This document shows positions 33,515 to 42,108 of a DNA stretch of 64,000 nt, in pieces. The notes under the pieces were generated by a model. It worked only from the letters and a program-made list of their open reading frames with translations, ran no database searches and was not told the DNA's origin. The position numbers and the translations under genes were made by a program. Origin of the DNA: Aminipila butyrica (GTDB lineage: Bacteria; Bacillota; Clostridia; Peptostreptococcales; Anaerovoracaceae); assembly GCF_010669305.1 (NCBI RefSeq), contig NZ_CP048649.1:1612001-1676000 (forward strand), given 5' to 3'. Position 1 is the first letter of the stretch. Each line of letters begins with the position of its first letter.

Positions 33515-33979
33515 ATGTATAGAGAAATGAGAAGGAAAGACAAAAAGCTTTCAGAAGAAGACACGCTTCAAGTTTTAAAGACGGCACCGTATGGTATGCT
33601 GTCTACGGTGGGAGAGGATAATATTCCTTATGGGGTACCGATTAACTTTGTTTACAAGGATGACAAGGTGTTTTTTCATTCGGGAGTTGCAGGCCATAAA
33701 TTAGATAATATAAAAATGAATGATAACGTTTCGTTTTGTGTTGTTACAGATGTAGAGACCCTACCAGCTGAATTTAACACGAAATTTAAAAGTGTTATTA
33801 TTTTTGGCACAGCGGAAGAAGTACAGGAAGAGAAAAAAGTTGAAGTTTTTAAACTATTCTTAGAAAAGTTTTCTCCTGATTTTATGGAATCGGGTGTGGA
33901 ATATATCCATAAGGCCAGCAAAGGTGCGCGGATATTTCAAATTAACATAGAACATATGACCGCAAAGGGAAAAATCTGA
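33515..33979 (+). CDS. Pyridoxamine 5'-phosphate oxidase-family flavoprotein
   Basis: A 154-residue split-barrel protein of the family often annotated as nitroimidazole-resistance or FMN-binding protein. The start MYREMRRKDK and the region 'LKTAPYGMLSTVGEDNIPYGVPINFVY' are typical. ATG 33515 follows GGGAGG by eight bases, although the open frame extends further upstream into the leader. A weak promoter (TTTTCA/17 bp/TATACT) is at 33365-33393. It is divergent from padR and may share its control. Confidence 0.85.
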   Translation: MYREMRRKDKKLSEEDTLQVLKTAPYGMLSTVGEDNIPYGVPINFVYKDDKVFFHSGVAGHKLDNIKMNDNVSFCVVTDVETLPAEFNTKFKSVIIFGTAEEVQEEKKVEVFKLFLEKFSPDFMESGVEYIHKASKGARIFQINIEHMTAKGKI

Positions 33980-33980
33980 T

Positions 33981-34274
33981 ATGAATTACTTGGGAATGTG
34001 TGTAGGAATTGGTACATTTATCATTATAGGAGTTTTGCACCCCGTTGTTATTAAATCAGAATATTACCTGGGCACGAAGATATGGCCCCTTTTTCTTATA
34101 GCGGGGCTGGCTTGCATCGTTCTATCTTTATTTTTAGATCATTTAGCAATCGCTGCACTTTTATCCGTATTAGGGTTTTCCTTGTTGTGGAGTATCAAAG
34201 AACTTTTTGAACAAGAGCAAAGAGTAAAAAAAGGATGGTTTCCGAGCAATCCCCGGAAAAATAAGAAGGCATAG
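33981..34274 (+). CDS. DUF4491 small membrane protein
   Basis: A 97-residue integral membrane protein with three hydrophobic segments and the family hallmarks 'HPVVIKSEYYLGTKIWPLFL', 'LLWSIKELFEQEQRVKKGWFP' and a basic tail. Function is unknown. It begins one base after the upstream stop, so the two genes are one operon. Confidence 0.85.
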   Translation: MNYLGMCVGIGTFIIIGVLHPVVIKSEYYLGTKIWPLFLIAGLACIVLSLFLDHLAIAALLSVLGFSLLWSIKELFEQEQRVKKGWFPSNPRKNKKA

Positions 34275-34281
34275 GTTTTGT

Positions 34282-34312
34282 TTGGCAGCAGTTTCTTTAA
34301 AATATCTGCCAA
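34282..34312 (+). terminator. Possible weak terminator
   Basis: TTGGCAG and CTGCCAA pair exactly over 7 bp with a 17-base loop, but the following T-run is poor. It lies between the DUF4491 gene and the mtaB promoter. Confidence 0.4.
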
Positions 34313-34381
34313 TTTGCTGTGGGGTTTGGACCCATTAAGGCTGTTTGCTTTTATCCCAAATAGGTGGACAGGTTTCTGCTG

Positions 34382-34410
34382 TTGAAAAAATCTGCTCCAT
34401 AAGGTATGAT
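34382..34410 (+). promoter_or_regulatory. mtaB promoter
   Basis: TTGAAA and TATGAT, 17 bp apart. Transcription would begin near 34417, downstream of the first in-frame ATG (34413), which helps set the start of mtaB. Confidence 0.65.
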
Positions 34411-34439
34411 AAATGAAGTATAATTTGGAGGAGAAAAAG

Positions 34440-35810
34440 TTGATAAACAGTGAACAAAGGCAGGCCGGAAAGCTGCGGGTGGGGGTGAAGACCCTTGGCT
34501 GTAAGGTGAATCAATATGAAAGCGAAGCAATTAAAGAAAACTTTAAAAACTGCGGACATGAGATTGTGGATGAAAACGATTTTGCGGACGTATATATCAT
34601 CAATACTTGTACGGTGACCAATTTAGCGGACAGAAAATCCCGGCAGTACATTCGTAAGATGAAACGGGTGAACCCCCTGAGCATTGTGACGGTAACCGGT
34701 TGCTACGCCCAGGTAAGCCCAGAGGAAGTGGCTGAAATTGAAGGGGTGGACATTGTAGCCGGAACGAATCAGAAAAGCAGGCTGGTGGAGTTAATCCAAG
34801 AACATAGGAATCAGTTAGAAAGTCATCAGGAAAGTCTGGTGGAAGATTATCGCCATCTGACAGAGTATGAGGAGACGGGGGTTATTACCTCCATGGAATC
34901 CAGGACTAGAGCTTATATAAAAATCCAAGAAGGCTGTGATCGATTTTGTTCTTATTGCGTCATCCCCTATGCCAGGGGGCCAGTGCGGAGCCGAAGAGCG
35001 GCGGATATTGTGAAGGAGGCTCAAAGCCTGCTGGAACAAGGCTTTAAGGAACTGATTCTGACGGGCATCAACACGGCATTATATGGAACGGAGACTTCCT
35101 TCGAGCAGAAGGAGCAATTGACGGGGATTGAAATCATCCTTCATGCCTTGGAGGAGCTGGGTGGCGAGTTTCGAGTGCGCTTAAGTTCCTTGGAACCGAC
35201 GGTCATTCATGCGGACTATGTGAAGAGGCTGCTGAAATATAAACGGCTGTGTCCTCACCTGCATCTGTCCATTCAGAGCGGCAGTGACAAGATCCTTCAG
35301 GCTATGAACAGGCGATATGACAGGTCGGAATACTTGGAGATTGTGAATGTCTTAAAAGAATTTGATCCAGGCTATGGTGTTACCACAGACATGATTGTCG
35401 GATTCCCAGGAGAAACTGAGGCAGATTTCAGAGAGAGTCTGGAGATGGTAAATCAGGCAGGCTTTTGTAAGGTACATGCCTTTAAGTATTCCAAGCGGGC
35501 AGGCACCAAAGCGGCAGATATGAGAGAGCATGTGGCACCGGAGGTGAAGAACAGAAGGAGTCAGGAACTCATCGAAGCTGGAGCCCAGGCGGCGGAGCAG
35601 TTTTTTAAGAAAAATATTGGCGGCCAGCGGACGGTGTTAGCCGAAGAATATCTGGAGGAAGCGGGATGCCTTACCGGTTACACAGAAAATTATATCAAGA
35701 CCTATATACCCTGCACAAAAGAGTTGGGTGAAAGATCGCTCAATGCCTTGATTGCCGTGGAGCTGACAGACCTGTACCGAGACGGCATGGCGGGACGGCT
35801 GGCGGAATAA
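34440..35810 (+). CDS. mtaB: tRNA t6A37 methylthiotransferase
   Basis: A 456-residue radical-SAM enzyme that converts t6A37 to ms2t6A37 in tRNAs. The N-terminal domain has three cluster cysteines (LGCKVNQYE, CTVTNLADRKSRQYIRK, GCYAQ), the radical SAM motif is CDRFCSYC, and a C-terminal TRAM-like region follows. I chose TTG 34440, eight bases after GGAGG; the upstream ATG lacks a ribosome site and precedes the likely transcript start. Confidence 0.9.
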   Translation: MINSEQRQAGKLRVGVKTLGCKVNQYESEAIKENFKNCGHEIVDENDFADVYIINTCTVTNLADRKSRQYIRKMKRVNPLSIVTVTGCYAQVSPEEVAEIEGVDIVAGTNQKSRLVELIQEHRNQLESHQESLVEDYRHLTEYEETGVITSMESRTRAYIKIQEGCDRFCSYCVIPYARGPVRSRRAADIVKEAQSLLEQGFKELILTGINTALYGTETSFEQKEQLTGIEIILHALEELGGEFRVRLSSLEPTVIHADYVKRLLKYKRLCPHLHLSIQSGSDKILQAMNRRYDRSEYLEIVNVLKEFDPGYGVTTDMIVGFPGETEADFRESLEMVNQAGFCKVHAFKYSKRAGTKAADMREHVAPEVKNRRSQELIEAGAQAAEQFFKKNIGGQRTVLAEEYLEEAGCLTGYTENYIKTYIPCTKELGERSLNALIAVELTDLYRDGMAGRLAE

Positions 35811-35849
35811 GCTTTTCCCGGGAATGTTGGGTTAAAAAGCGGATAAGGC

Positions 35850-35878
35850 TTGAAAATCAGCGAAAAGAGGGGTATACT
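35850..35878 (+). promoter_or_regulatory. Promoter of the HIT-protein gene
   Basis: TTGAAA and TATACT with 17 bp between, about 80 bases before the gene. Confidence 0.65.
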
Positions 35879-35960
35879 AAGCCCATTCATGTCCAATATC
35901 TGCGGTAATGCCGCAAGGATAAATTTATTAAGAAACCAAATTTGAAAAGGAGTGAAACAT

Positions 35961-36302
35961 ATGGCAGAGTGCATTTTCTGCAAGATTGCAGAGAAAGAAA
36001 TACCATCTAATGTGGTCTATGAAGATGAACAGATCGTCTGCTTCCATGACTTAGAGCCACAGGCTCCCGTCCATGTACTGATTATTCCTAAAAAGCATAT
36101 GGCCTCTCTGGATGAGGTTAGTGAAGAGGATCAGGCATTGCTGGGACATCTGATGGTGAAGGTCCGGGATATAGCGGAAAGTCTGGGATTGGAAAACGGA
36201 TATCGGCTGGTGAACAACTGCGGGGAAGACGGTTTTCAGTCGGTAAAGCACGTTCATTTCCACCTTCTGGGTAAAAGAAAAATGACTTGGCCCCCAGGTT
36301 GA
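35961..36302 (+). CDS. hinT: HIT-family (HinT-like) nucleotide hydrolase
   Basis: A 113-residue histidine-triad protein that hydrolyses purine nucleoside phosphoramidates. The triad HVHFHLLG is near the C-terminus, and ECIFCKIAEKEIPS is the typical start. ATG 35961 follows AAGGAG; a GTG three codons upstream is closer to the site and less likely. In many Firmicutes this gene precedes rpsU, as here. Confidence 0.92.
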   Translation: MAECIFCKIAEKEIPSNVVYEDEQIVCFHDLEPQAPVHVLIIPKKHMASLDEVSEEDQALLGHLMVKVRDIAESLGLENGYRLVNNCGEDGFQSVKHVHFHLLGKRKMTWPPG

Positions 36303-36314
36303 TGAAAAATTTAC

Positions 36315-36343
36315 TTGCCTTATGGGACAAATAATAGTATAAT
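36315..36343 (+). promoter_or_regulatory. Promoter of rpsU
   Basis: TTGCCT and a perfect TATAAT with a 17-bp spacer, giving a leader of about 67 bases before rpsU. Confidence 0.75.
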
Positions 36344-36416
36344 GTCAATGTTGTAGATGAAAACTGTTGGACCAGCATTCATTAGTTCATGAGAGGTCAG
36401 GAGGTGAATTGGATAC

Positions 36417-36596
36417 ATGGCACAAGTAGTTGTAAGAGAAAACGAAAGTTTGGAAAGCGCTCTTAAAAGATTTAAGCGTTCTTGCGCAAGAGACGGCGTA
36501 ATGTCAGAATTGAGAAAAAGAGAACATTACGAAAAGCCTAGCGTAAAGAGAAAGAAGAAGTCTGAAGCTGCAAGAAAAAAGGCTAAGAAGTTCTAG
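36417..36596 (+). CDS. rpsU: 30S ribosomal protein S21
   Basis: A 59-residue basic ribosomal protein that helps initiation at the 30S subunit. It begins MAQVVVRENESLESALKRFK and ends in a Lys/Arg-rich tail (RKKAKKF), both diagnostic of S21. The GGAGGTGA site lies nine bases before the ATG. It is followed after 38 bases by yqeY, a common partner in Firmicutes. Confidence 0.96.
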   Translation: MAQVVVRENESLESALKRFKRSCARDGVMSELRKREHYEKPSVKRKKKSEAARKKAKKF

Positions 36597-36634
36597 TCGA
36601 GGTCGCAGGCTGAAATAGATTAGAGGTGTTTTAA

Positions 36635-37081
36635 TTGACCTTAAAAGAAAGATTGACAAGTGACTTCAAGGATGCGATGAAAGCAAGAGATGAAGTTCGA
36701 AAAAATACAGTGAATTTTGTTCGTGCCGCCATTAAACAGTACGAGGTGGACAATCGGAAGGAGCTGGACGATGAAGGTGTTTTGGCGATTTTAACAAAAC
36801 AAGTAAAAATGAGAAAAGACGCCCTCGCTGATTTTGAGAAAGCTGGAAGAACAGATCTTTTAGATTCCTACAACAAAGAGATAGAGATTCTCTTGTCCTA
36901 CCTACCGGAACAGATGACCCCGGAAAAAATCGCAGAAGTGGTGAAAGCCACGGCTGAAGAGTTGGGCATTGAAGCTGCAAAGCAGAACATGGGTAAGCTC
37001 ATGGGTGCTGTTATGCCGAAAGTAAAAGGCTTAGCAGACGGCGGAGCGGTAAAAAAAGCGGTAGAGGCATATCTATCATAA
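36635..37081 (+). CDS. yqeY: GatB/YqeY domain protein
   Basis: A 148-residue protein related to the tail domain of amidotransferase subunit GatB, suggesting tRNA contact; its exact role is unknown. Seen: MTLKERLTSDFKDAMKARDEVRKN at the start and 'MGKLMGAVMPKVKGLADGGAV' at the end, both family marks. The start is TTG, seven bases after AGAGGTG. Downstream of rpsU, followed by a terminator. Confidence 0.9.
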   Translation: MTLKERLTSDFKDAMKARDEVRKNTVNFVRAAIKQYEVDNRKELDDEGVLAILTKQVKMRKDALADFEKAGRTDLLDSYNKEIEILLSYLPEQMTPEKIAEVVKATAEELGIEAAKQNMGKLMGAVMPKVKGLADGGAVKKAVEAYLS

Positions 37082-37091
37082 TGAAACATTT

Positions 37092-37124
37092 AACACCCCA
37101 ATCGCAATGATTGGGGTGTTTTTT
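37092..37124 (+). terminator. Terminator of rpsU-yqeY
   Basis: AACACCCCAATC pairs exactly with GATTGGGGTGTT over 12 bp with a 5-base loop, followed by TTTTTT. Confidence 0.94.
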
Positions 37125-37167
37125 CAATAGAAATTGATTAAATTTCCGGCATTTGCTGTTTTATAGA

Positions 37168-37196
37168 TTGATTTCCTAGTAAACCGATGGTAAAAT
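37168..37196 (+). promoter_or_regulatory. Promoter of the Rrf2 regulator gene
   Basis: TTGATT and TAAAAT with a 17-bp spacer. The spacer and following bases are AT-rich with CCTAGTAAACC, a plausible Rrf2 target, but no clear dyad is present. Confidence 0.6.
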
Positions 37197-37276
37197 AGTA
37201 ATATATTATTGCTATTACCTGATGAAATCAGTAGGTTGATGGGTGATAAATACCATATGTGAAAGCGGGGAGAAAA

Positions 37277-37714
37277 ATGAAAGTATCAACAAAAGGAAGA
37301 TATGCCTTGAGGCTGATGATCGATCTGGCGGAACACAATACCGGCGAATATATATCCCTTAAGGATATTTCTCAGAGACAAAATATATCTACAAAATATT
37401 TAGAGCAAATTGTGAGCCAGCTGTCCAAAGCCAGTTACTTAATCAGCGTCCGAGGTCCTCAAGGGGGCTATAAGTTGGCTAAGGCAGCCAAGGAATACAC
37501 GGTAGGAGATATCCTGCGGGTGACGGAAGGAAAGTTTGCGCCTACCGCTTGTCTGCTGGACGAGGAGAACCAGTGTCAGATGTATGAGGAATGTGCTACT
37601 ATCAGCTTTTGGGAAGGTCTGTATGAGGTGATTAATAAGTACATTGATTCTTATACGTTGGAAGACCTGGTGGAACAGCACCGTCAAAAAGGCACATGGG
37701 ATTATATGATTTAA
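37277..37714 (+). CDS. Rrf2-family regulator, probable CymR-like
   Basis: A 145-residue winged-helix regulator starting MKVSTKGRYALRLMIDLAEH, the Rrf2 signature. The region CLLDEENQCQMYEEC has three cysteines spaced as in FeS-binding IscR-type members, though CymR members lack a cluster. The neighbour cysK, 50 bases downstream, favours control of sulfur or cysteine metabolism, because CymR acts with CysK in Bacillus. ATG follows GGGGAG by six bases; a GTG six codons earlier is less likely. Confidence 0.85.
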   Translation: MKVSTKGRYALRLMIDLAEHNTGEYISLKDISQRQNISTKYLEQIVSQLSKASYLISVRGPQGGYKLAKAAKEYTVGDILRVTEGKFAPTACLLDEENQCQMYEECATISFWEGLYEVINKYIDSYTLEDLVEQHRQKGTWDYMI

Positions 37715-37763
37715 GCTGATTTGTGAAATAAAATAAGATTGAATTAGATGGGAGGTCTATATT

Positions 37764-38696
37764 ATGTCAAAAATTTATAGCAGCCTTACGGAATTAATTG
37801 GCGGGACACCTCTTTTAGCCCTGAACAACTATGGGAGAAATCGGGAGCTAAAGGCGGAGATTTTAGCTAAATTGGAGTACTTCAATCCGGCGGGCAGCGT
37901 AAAGGATCGGGTAGCCTTGAACATGATTGAAGATGCGGAGAAAAAAGGTCTTTTAAAGCCAGGCAGCGTTATCATTGAGCCGACCAGCGGAAACACGGGT
38001 ATCGGACTGGCGGCTGTCGCCGCTGCCAGAGGCTACAAGGCTATTTTGACCATGCCGGAAACCATGAGCATAGAGCGGCGAAACTTGCTGAAAGCGTATG
38101 GTGCAGATATCGTGCTGACGGAAGGCACGAAGGGGATGAAAGGGGCCATTGCTAAGGCCCAGGAGCTGGCGGCGGAAACGGAAGGCAGCTTTCTTCCCGC
38201 GCAGTTTGACAATCCCGCCAATCCGGCGGCCCACCGAGCAGCTACTGGACCGGAAATTTGGGCAGATACCGATGGACAAGTGGACATCTTCGTTTCGGCT
38301 GTAGGTACGGGCGGAACTCTTACTGGTGCAGGGGAATATTTAAAATCGCAGAATCCGCGAATTCAGATTGTTGCGGTGGAACCAGCTTCTTCGCCGGTGC
38401 TTTCCGGTGGCGCAGCGGGTGCTCACAAGATACAGGGTATTGGTGCAGGTTTTGTACCCGCCGTACTGAATACAAAGCTTTACGATGAAATTCTCCAGGC
38501 AGAAAATGAGAAGGCTTTTGAAACCGCCAGGGCGGTAGCCAGAGAGGAAGGCCTTCTGGTAGGCATCTCCTCGGGAGCAGCCTTGTGGGCGGCAGAGGAG
38601 CTGGCACGGCGTTCTGAAAACCAAGGTAAGCGGATTGTGGTTCTCCTGCCGGATACTGGGGAGCGCTATCTATCCACGCCAAACTTTATTGAATAA
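37764..38696 (+). CDS. cysK: Cysteine synthase A
   Basis: A 310-residue PLP enzyme making cysteine from O-acetylserine and sulfide. The PLP lysine lies in NPAGSVKDR (about residue 44), the phosphate loop TSGNTGIGL is at about 75-83, and the C-terminal 'LLPDTGERYLSTPNF' is typical. GGGAGG precedes the ATG. It is probably co-transcribed with the Rrf2 gene. Confidence 0.95.
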   Translation: MSKIYSSLTELIGGTPLLALNNYGRNRELKAEILAKLEYFNPAGSVKDRVALNMIEDAEKKGLLKPGSVIIEPTSGNTGIGLAAVAAARGYKAILTMPETMSIERRNLLKAYGADIVLTEGTKGMKGAIAKAQELAAETEGSFLPAQFDNPANPAAHRAATGPEIWADTDGQVDIFVSAVGTGGTLTGAGEYLKSQNPRIQIVAVEPASSPVLSGGAAGAHKIQGIGAGFVPAVLNTKLYDEILQAENEKAFETARAVAREEGLLVGISSGAALWAAEELARRSENQGKRIVVLLPDTGERYLSTPNFIE

Positions 38697-38719
38697 GTTT
38701 AAAAGAAAATCTAAAAGAG

Positions 38720-38749
38720 AAAATGACCTGCCTCAGGTCATTTTTTTTT
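38720..38749 (+). terminator. Terminator after cysK
   Basis: AAAATGACCTG and CAGGTCATTTT pair exactly with a 3-base loop, followed by a nine-T run. Confidence 0.94.
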
Positions 38750-38789
38750 ATATTTGTAATACATTGTTATGATGAGGTGAGAGGACTGT

Positions 38790-39053
38790 ATGGATATAAA
38801 ACATGAGCTGCTCTACGATTTTAACCTGCACATGCCCAGAGTTCTGGTCAGCGGCAGGACGGGAATTATCGACAATGTGAAAAAGATTGTCTTTGTATCG
38901 GAAAATAGCATTGTTATTGACAATGGCAAGCGCTTTACGGCTTTGAATGGCCACGAGCTGACGATAACACAAATTGAGGATGAAAGGGTGTTGGTGGCAG
39001 GTGAAATCAAATCAATCGAGTTTTATGGAACATTGGCTGCTGATACGGATTGA
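38790..39053 (+). CDS. yqfC: Sporulation protein YqfC
   Basis: An 87-residue YabP/YqfC-family protein made in the mother cell during sporulation. Seen: PRVLVSGRTGIIDNVKKIV and 'LNGHELTITQIEDERVLVAGEIKSIEF', the family core. The ATG follows GAGGTGAGAGG. It is followed by yqfD with overlap, the conserved order yqfC-yqfD-phoH. Confidence 0.9.
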   Translation: MDIKHELLYDFNLHMPRVLVSGRTGIIDNVKKIVFVSENSIVIDNGKRFTALNGHELTITQIEDERVLVAGEIKSIEFYGTLAADTD

Positions 39054-40233
39054 GGGCTTTAAACAACAGGAGCTGCTTTCCCAATGCATGAAAAAAAATA
39101 TCCCTCTAAGGCAAATAAAAATTAAAAACAACATTGAATTGACCATGAGAGTCCGGCAGGAGGATTTTGACCTGGTGAAAAAACTGGGGAAAAATAAATA
39201 CCGGTTTACCGTCTTATCAGAAGGCGGATACATCCCTCTGCTGTCTGGCCTGTTGGCCAACAAGGCTAGAATCCTGGGAATAGCTATATTTCTTTTTATC
39301 GTCTACTTCCAGACTTTATTTGTGTCTGAAATTCGTATAGAAGGCTATGAGGGATTTACAGAGAGAGAGGTTCGACAATGTCTCCGAGATGGAGGCATGT
39401 TCGAGGGCAGCCGGAAATCCATGGATTTAGAGAAGCTGAAACTTTATTTATATGATAAGCTGGACAACGTCGCTTTTGTGGGTATCAATATGAAAGGATG
39501 CTTAGCGGAGGTTCGCATTGTGGAGGGCACAATCAACCTGGAAAAGGTGGATAAATCCGCTCCTTGCCATATTGTAGCAGATCGAGAGGGCTATGTTGAG
39601 CGAGTTACGCCTATAGAAGGAATAAGAGCCGTAGATACGGGGGATTATGTAAATAAGGGAGATATTCTCATTGCTGGAAACATTCCCATTCAATCCACTA
39701 CTTATGGACAGCCAGAGAACAGCCTTACAGAACGGTATGTCCACGCGGAGGGAAAGGTTACCGCACGAATCCCCTATTGGTTTGTATACAATCAAAGCGC
39801 CTATGAACGGGTAAAAAAGCCTACCGGAAAGTTTTTTTATACTTTTCAAGTTCAGCTGGGAGAAAAGACTCTCTCTACAGAGGAAATCTATCAGCCTTAT
39901 GAGGTGTCCGTGAAAGAAGAGCTGAAAACCGTCAAAGGTCTTCGGCCTTTTCCCTTTTCTTTTTCTGTTGCTAAAGTAAACGAAGTGGAACTTTTTTCCA
40001 GAGAAAGAAGCAGGGAAGAGATGGAAAAACAGGTAAATAAGTTAATTCGGCAAGAAATAAAAGAAAAATTGCCTAAAAACACACAAATTTTAAATAAAAG
40101 TTTGTATTTTACCAATAAAAAAAATATAATAGAAGTGGCTGTAATGATTGAGTCATTACAGGAAATAGGAATGGAACAGGAGATTGTTATTGGAGAGAAT
40201 GCAGAGCGAGGGGCTGAAACTGGAAATCAGTGA
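39001..40233 (+). CDS. yqfD: Sporulation protein YqfD
   Basis: A 410-residue membrane-associated sporulation protein. A single membrane segment (ARILGIAIFLFIVYFQTLFV) lies near residue 90, followed by a POTRA-like region and a long extracellular domain. The start is uncertain: GTG 39001 has a GGTGG site, while ATG 39025 would give 402 residues. The beginning overlaps yqfC by about 50 bases and the end overlaps phoH. Confidence 0.88.
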   Translation: MKSNQSSFMEHWLLIRIEGFKQQELLSQCMKKNIPLRQIKIKNNIELTMRVRQEDFDLVKKLGKNKYRFTVLSEGGYIPLLSGLLANKARILGIAIFLFIVYFQTLFVSEIRIEGYEGFTEREVRQCLRDGGMFEGSRKSMDLEKLKLYLYDKLDNVAFVGINMKGCLAEVRIVEGTINLEKVDKSAPCHIVADREGYVERVTPIEGIRAVDTGDYVNKGDILIAGNIPIQSTTYGQPENSLTERYVHAEGKVTARIPYWFVYNQSAYERVKKPTGKFFYTFQVQLGEKTLSTEEIYQPYEVSVKEELKTVKGLRPFPFSFSVAKVNEVELFSRERSREEMEKQVNKLIRQEIKEKLPKNTQILNKSLYFTNKKNIIEVAVMIESLQEIGMEQEIVIGENAERGAETGNQ

Positions 40234-41194
40234 AGCCGTAGACAGAGGTGAGCTCTTTGGGAGCTTGGATTCCAATTTAAAGATTATCGAAGAATATTTT
40301 GCCATTACCATTATTCAGCGGGATAATGAACTGATATTGAAGGGGGACCAGGAGGGCGAGGCTCAGAAGGTCTTAACGGAGATGATGTCCATCATCTCCA
40401 TGGGAGAAAAGCTGGATACTCAAAAGATCCATTACGTCATCGCGTTGTGCGAAAATGGCATGTCCTATAAAGAGAGCAAACTTAATAAAGATATCATCTG
40501 CTTTACCCACAAGGGTAAGCCCTTAAAACCTAAGACCATCGGTCAAAAGGACTATGTGAACAGCATCCGTCAAAAGGATATCGTCTTCGGCGTAGGACCG
40601 GCGGGTACCGGCAAGACTTATATTGCGGTAGCCATGGCCATCAGCGCCTTTAAAAATAAAGAAGTCCAGAAAATTATTCTGGCCAGGCCAGCGGTGGAAG
40701 CTGGAGAACGGCTGGGATTCCTGCCGGGAGACCTGCAAGAAAAGGTAGACCCTTATTTGAGGCCTCTTTACGATGCCCTCTATGATATTTTAGGGAGGGA
40801 AGGAGCCATGAGGCTGAAAGAAAAGGAAGTTATTGAGGTGGTGCCGCTGGCTTATATGAGAGGACGGACTCTGGACAATTCCTTCATTATTTTAGATGAA
40901 GCGCAAAATACCACCAAGGAGCAGATGAAAATGTTTCTCACCAGGTTGGGATTCGGCTCCAAGGCAGTTATCACGGGGGATATCACTCAAATTGACCTGC
41001 CTAGAGGAAAGAAGTCCGGGCTGGTGGATGCCATCAACGTTTTAAAGCCCGTGAAGGATATCGATTTCTGTTATTTAAAGGATGTGGATGTAGTTCGTCA
41101 TGAACTGGTGAAAAAAATCATCAATGCCTACGAGCATTATTACAGCCAACATCCAGAACCAGAAGAAAAGAAGGATGGCATTGATATAAATTGA
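40190..41194 (+). CDS. phoH: PhoH-family ATPase
   Basis: A 334-residue P-loop ATPase linked to RNA metabolism and commonly next to ybeY. Walker A is GPAGTGKTY, Walker B is FIILDEAQN, and 'RPAVEAGERLGFLPGDLQEKVDPYLRPLYD' is the PhoH signature. TTG 40190 lies seven bases after AGGAG; ATG 40199 is an alternative with a ribosome site that is too close. Confidence 0.92.
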   Translation: MERMQSEGLKLEISEAVDRGELFGSLDSNLKIIEEYFAITIIQRDNELILKGDQEGEAQKVLTEMMSIISMGEKLDTQKIHYVIALCENGMSYKESKLNKDIICFTHKGKPLKPKTIGQKDYVNSIRQKDIVFGVGPAGTGKTYIAVAMAISAFKNKEVQKIILARPAVEAGERLGFLPGDLQEKVDPYLRPLYDALYDILGREGAMRLKEKEVIEVVPLAYMRGRTLDNSFIILDEAQNTTKEQMKMFLTRLGFGSKAVITGDITQIDLPRGKKSGLVDAINVLKPVKDIDFCYLKDVDVVRHELVKKIINAYEHYYSQHPEPEEKKDGIDIN

Positions 41195-41254
41195 TAATCG
41201 GTATAGGATATAGAGTAAACGCTATTGCTGTATGCGGATGATGAGGTGACAGGT

Positions 41255-41707
41255 ATGAACATTATTTTTAGTGAAGAGAGAATGCCGGGACAAGCCGTCG
41301 TGGAGAAGATGACGGAAGCTGGAAAGCTGTGCATCATAGAAGAAGGCTTAGACCCCAAGGATATTGTAGTCAGTGTAACCTTTGTTGATGAAGAAGAAAT
41401 ACACCAGCTGAACAAGCAGTATCGGGAGGTGGACCGGGTGACAGATGTTCTTTCCTTTCCACAGTTTGATGACCTGACCAATTTGCCGAAGGGCGGGGAG
41501 GTCTGCATCGGCGATGTGGTCATCTGCCCGGAACAGGCCCTGTTGCAGGCAGATGATTTCGGCCATTCTCCAGAGAGAGAGTTGGTATACCTGTTTGTTC
41601 ACAGTGTCTTCCACCTGCTGGGATATGATCATCTAGAGGAAGAAGACAAGGTGGCGATGCGGGAAAAAGAAGAGCGGATTATGAATCAGATAGGCATAGA
41701 GAGGTAA
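41255..41707 (+). CDS. ybeY: Endoribonuclease YbeY
   Basis: A 150-residue zinc endoribonuclease for 16S rRNA 3' processing and rRNA quality control. The metal motif HSVFHLLGYDH (three His) is intact, preceded by TDVLSFPQ. ATG 41255 follows GAGGTGA by five bases; a longer in-frame stretch upstream is not needed. Confidence 0.94.
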   Translation: MNIIFSEERMPGQAVVEKMTEAGKLCIIEEGLDPKDIVVSVTFVDEEEIHQLNKQYREVDRVTDVLSFPQFDDLTNLPKGGEVCIGDVVICPEQALLQADDFGHSPERELVYLFVHSVFHLLGYDHLEEEDKVAMREKEERIMNQIGIER

Positions 41708-41714
41708 GGCTTTC

Positions 41715-42092
41715 ATGAATGGAAAAGAACTGTTTTTAAAATCCAGACAAGCGGCTGATAAGGCTTATGCGCCGTTTTCACGCTTTCACGTCGGTGCAGC
41801 CCTTCTAGCTAAAAGCGGAAAGGTTTATACTGGCGTCAATGTGGAGAATTCTTCTTATGGGGCCACCATCTGCGCGGAGAGGACGGCCTTTACAAAGGCC
41901 ATCTCCGAAGGCGAACTGGAGTTTGTGGCCATCGCCATCAGTGGAAATGGTGGGGAAGCTTGGCCTTGCGGCATATGCCGGCAGTTTATGTATGAGTTTT
42001 CACCAGATCTGCTGGTCATAACCGGAGCAGACGAAGAGCACTTGGAGCAGATGACGCTACGGGAATTACTGCCCCATGGATTTAAGTTGTAA
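41715..42092 (+). CDS. cdd: Cytidine deaminase
   Basis: A 125-residue zinc enzyme that deaminates cytidine and deoxycytidine for pyrimidine salvage. The zinc ligands and catalytic Glu are in CAERTAF and PCGICRQF. The start follows ybeY after seven bases. In many relatives a dgkA gene sits between ybeY and cdd; it is absent here. Confidence 0.94.
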   Translation: MNGKELFLKSRQAADKAYAPFSRFHVGAALLAKSGKVYTGVNVENSSYGATICAERTAFTKAISEGELEFVAIAISGNGGEAWPCGICRQFMYEFSPDLLVITGADEEHLEQMTLRELLPHGFKL

Positions 42093-42108
42093 CAAAAGGA
42101 GAAATAGA

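Noticed and set aside
34413..34439. Upstream ATG as the start of mtaB
   Set aside because: No ribosome site and it lies at or before the predicted transcript start; TTG 34440 has GGAGG at the right distance.
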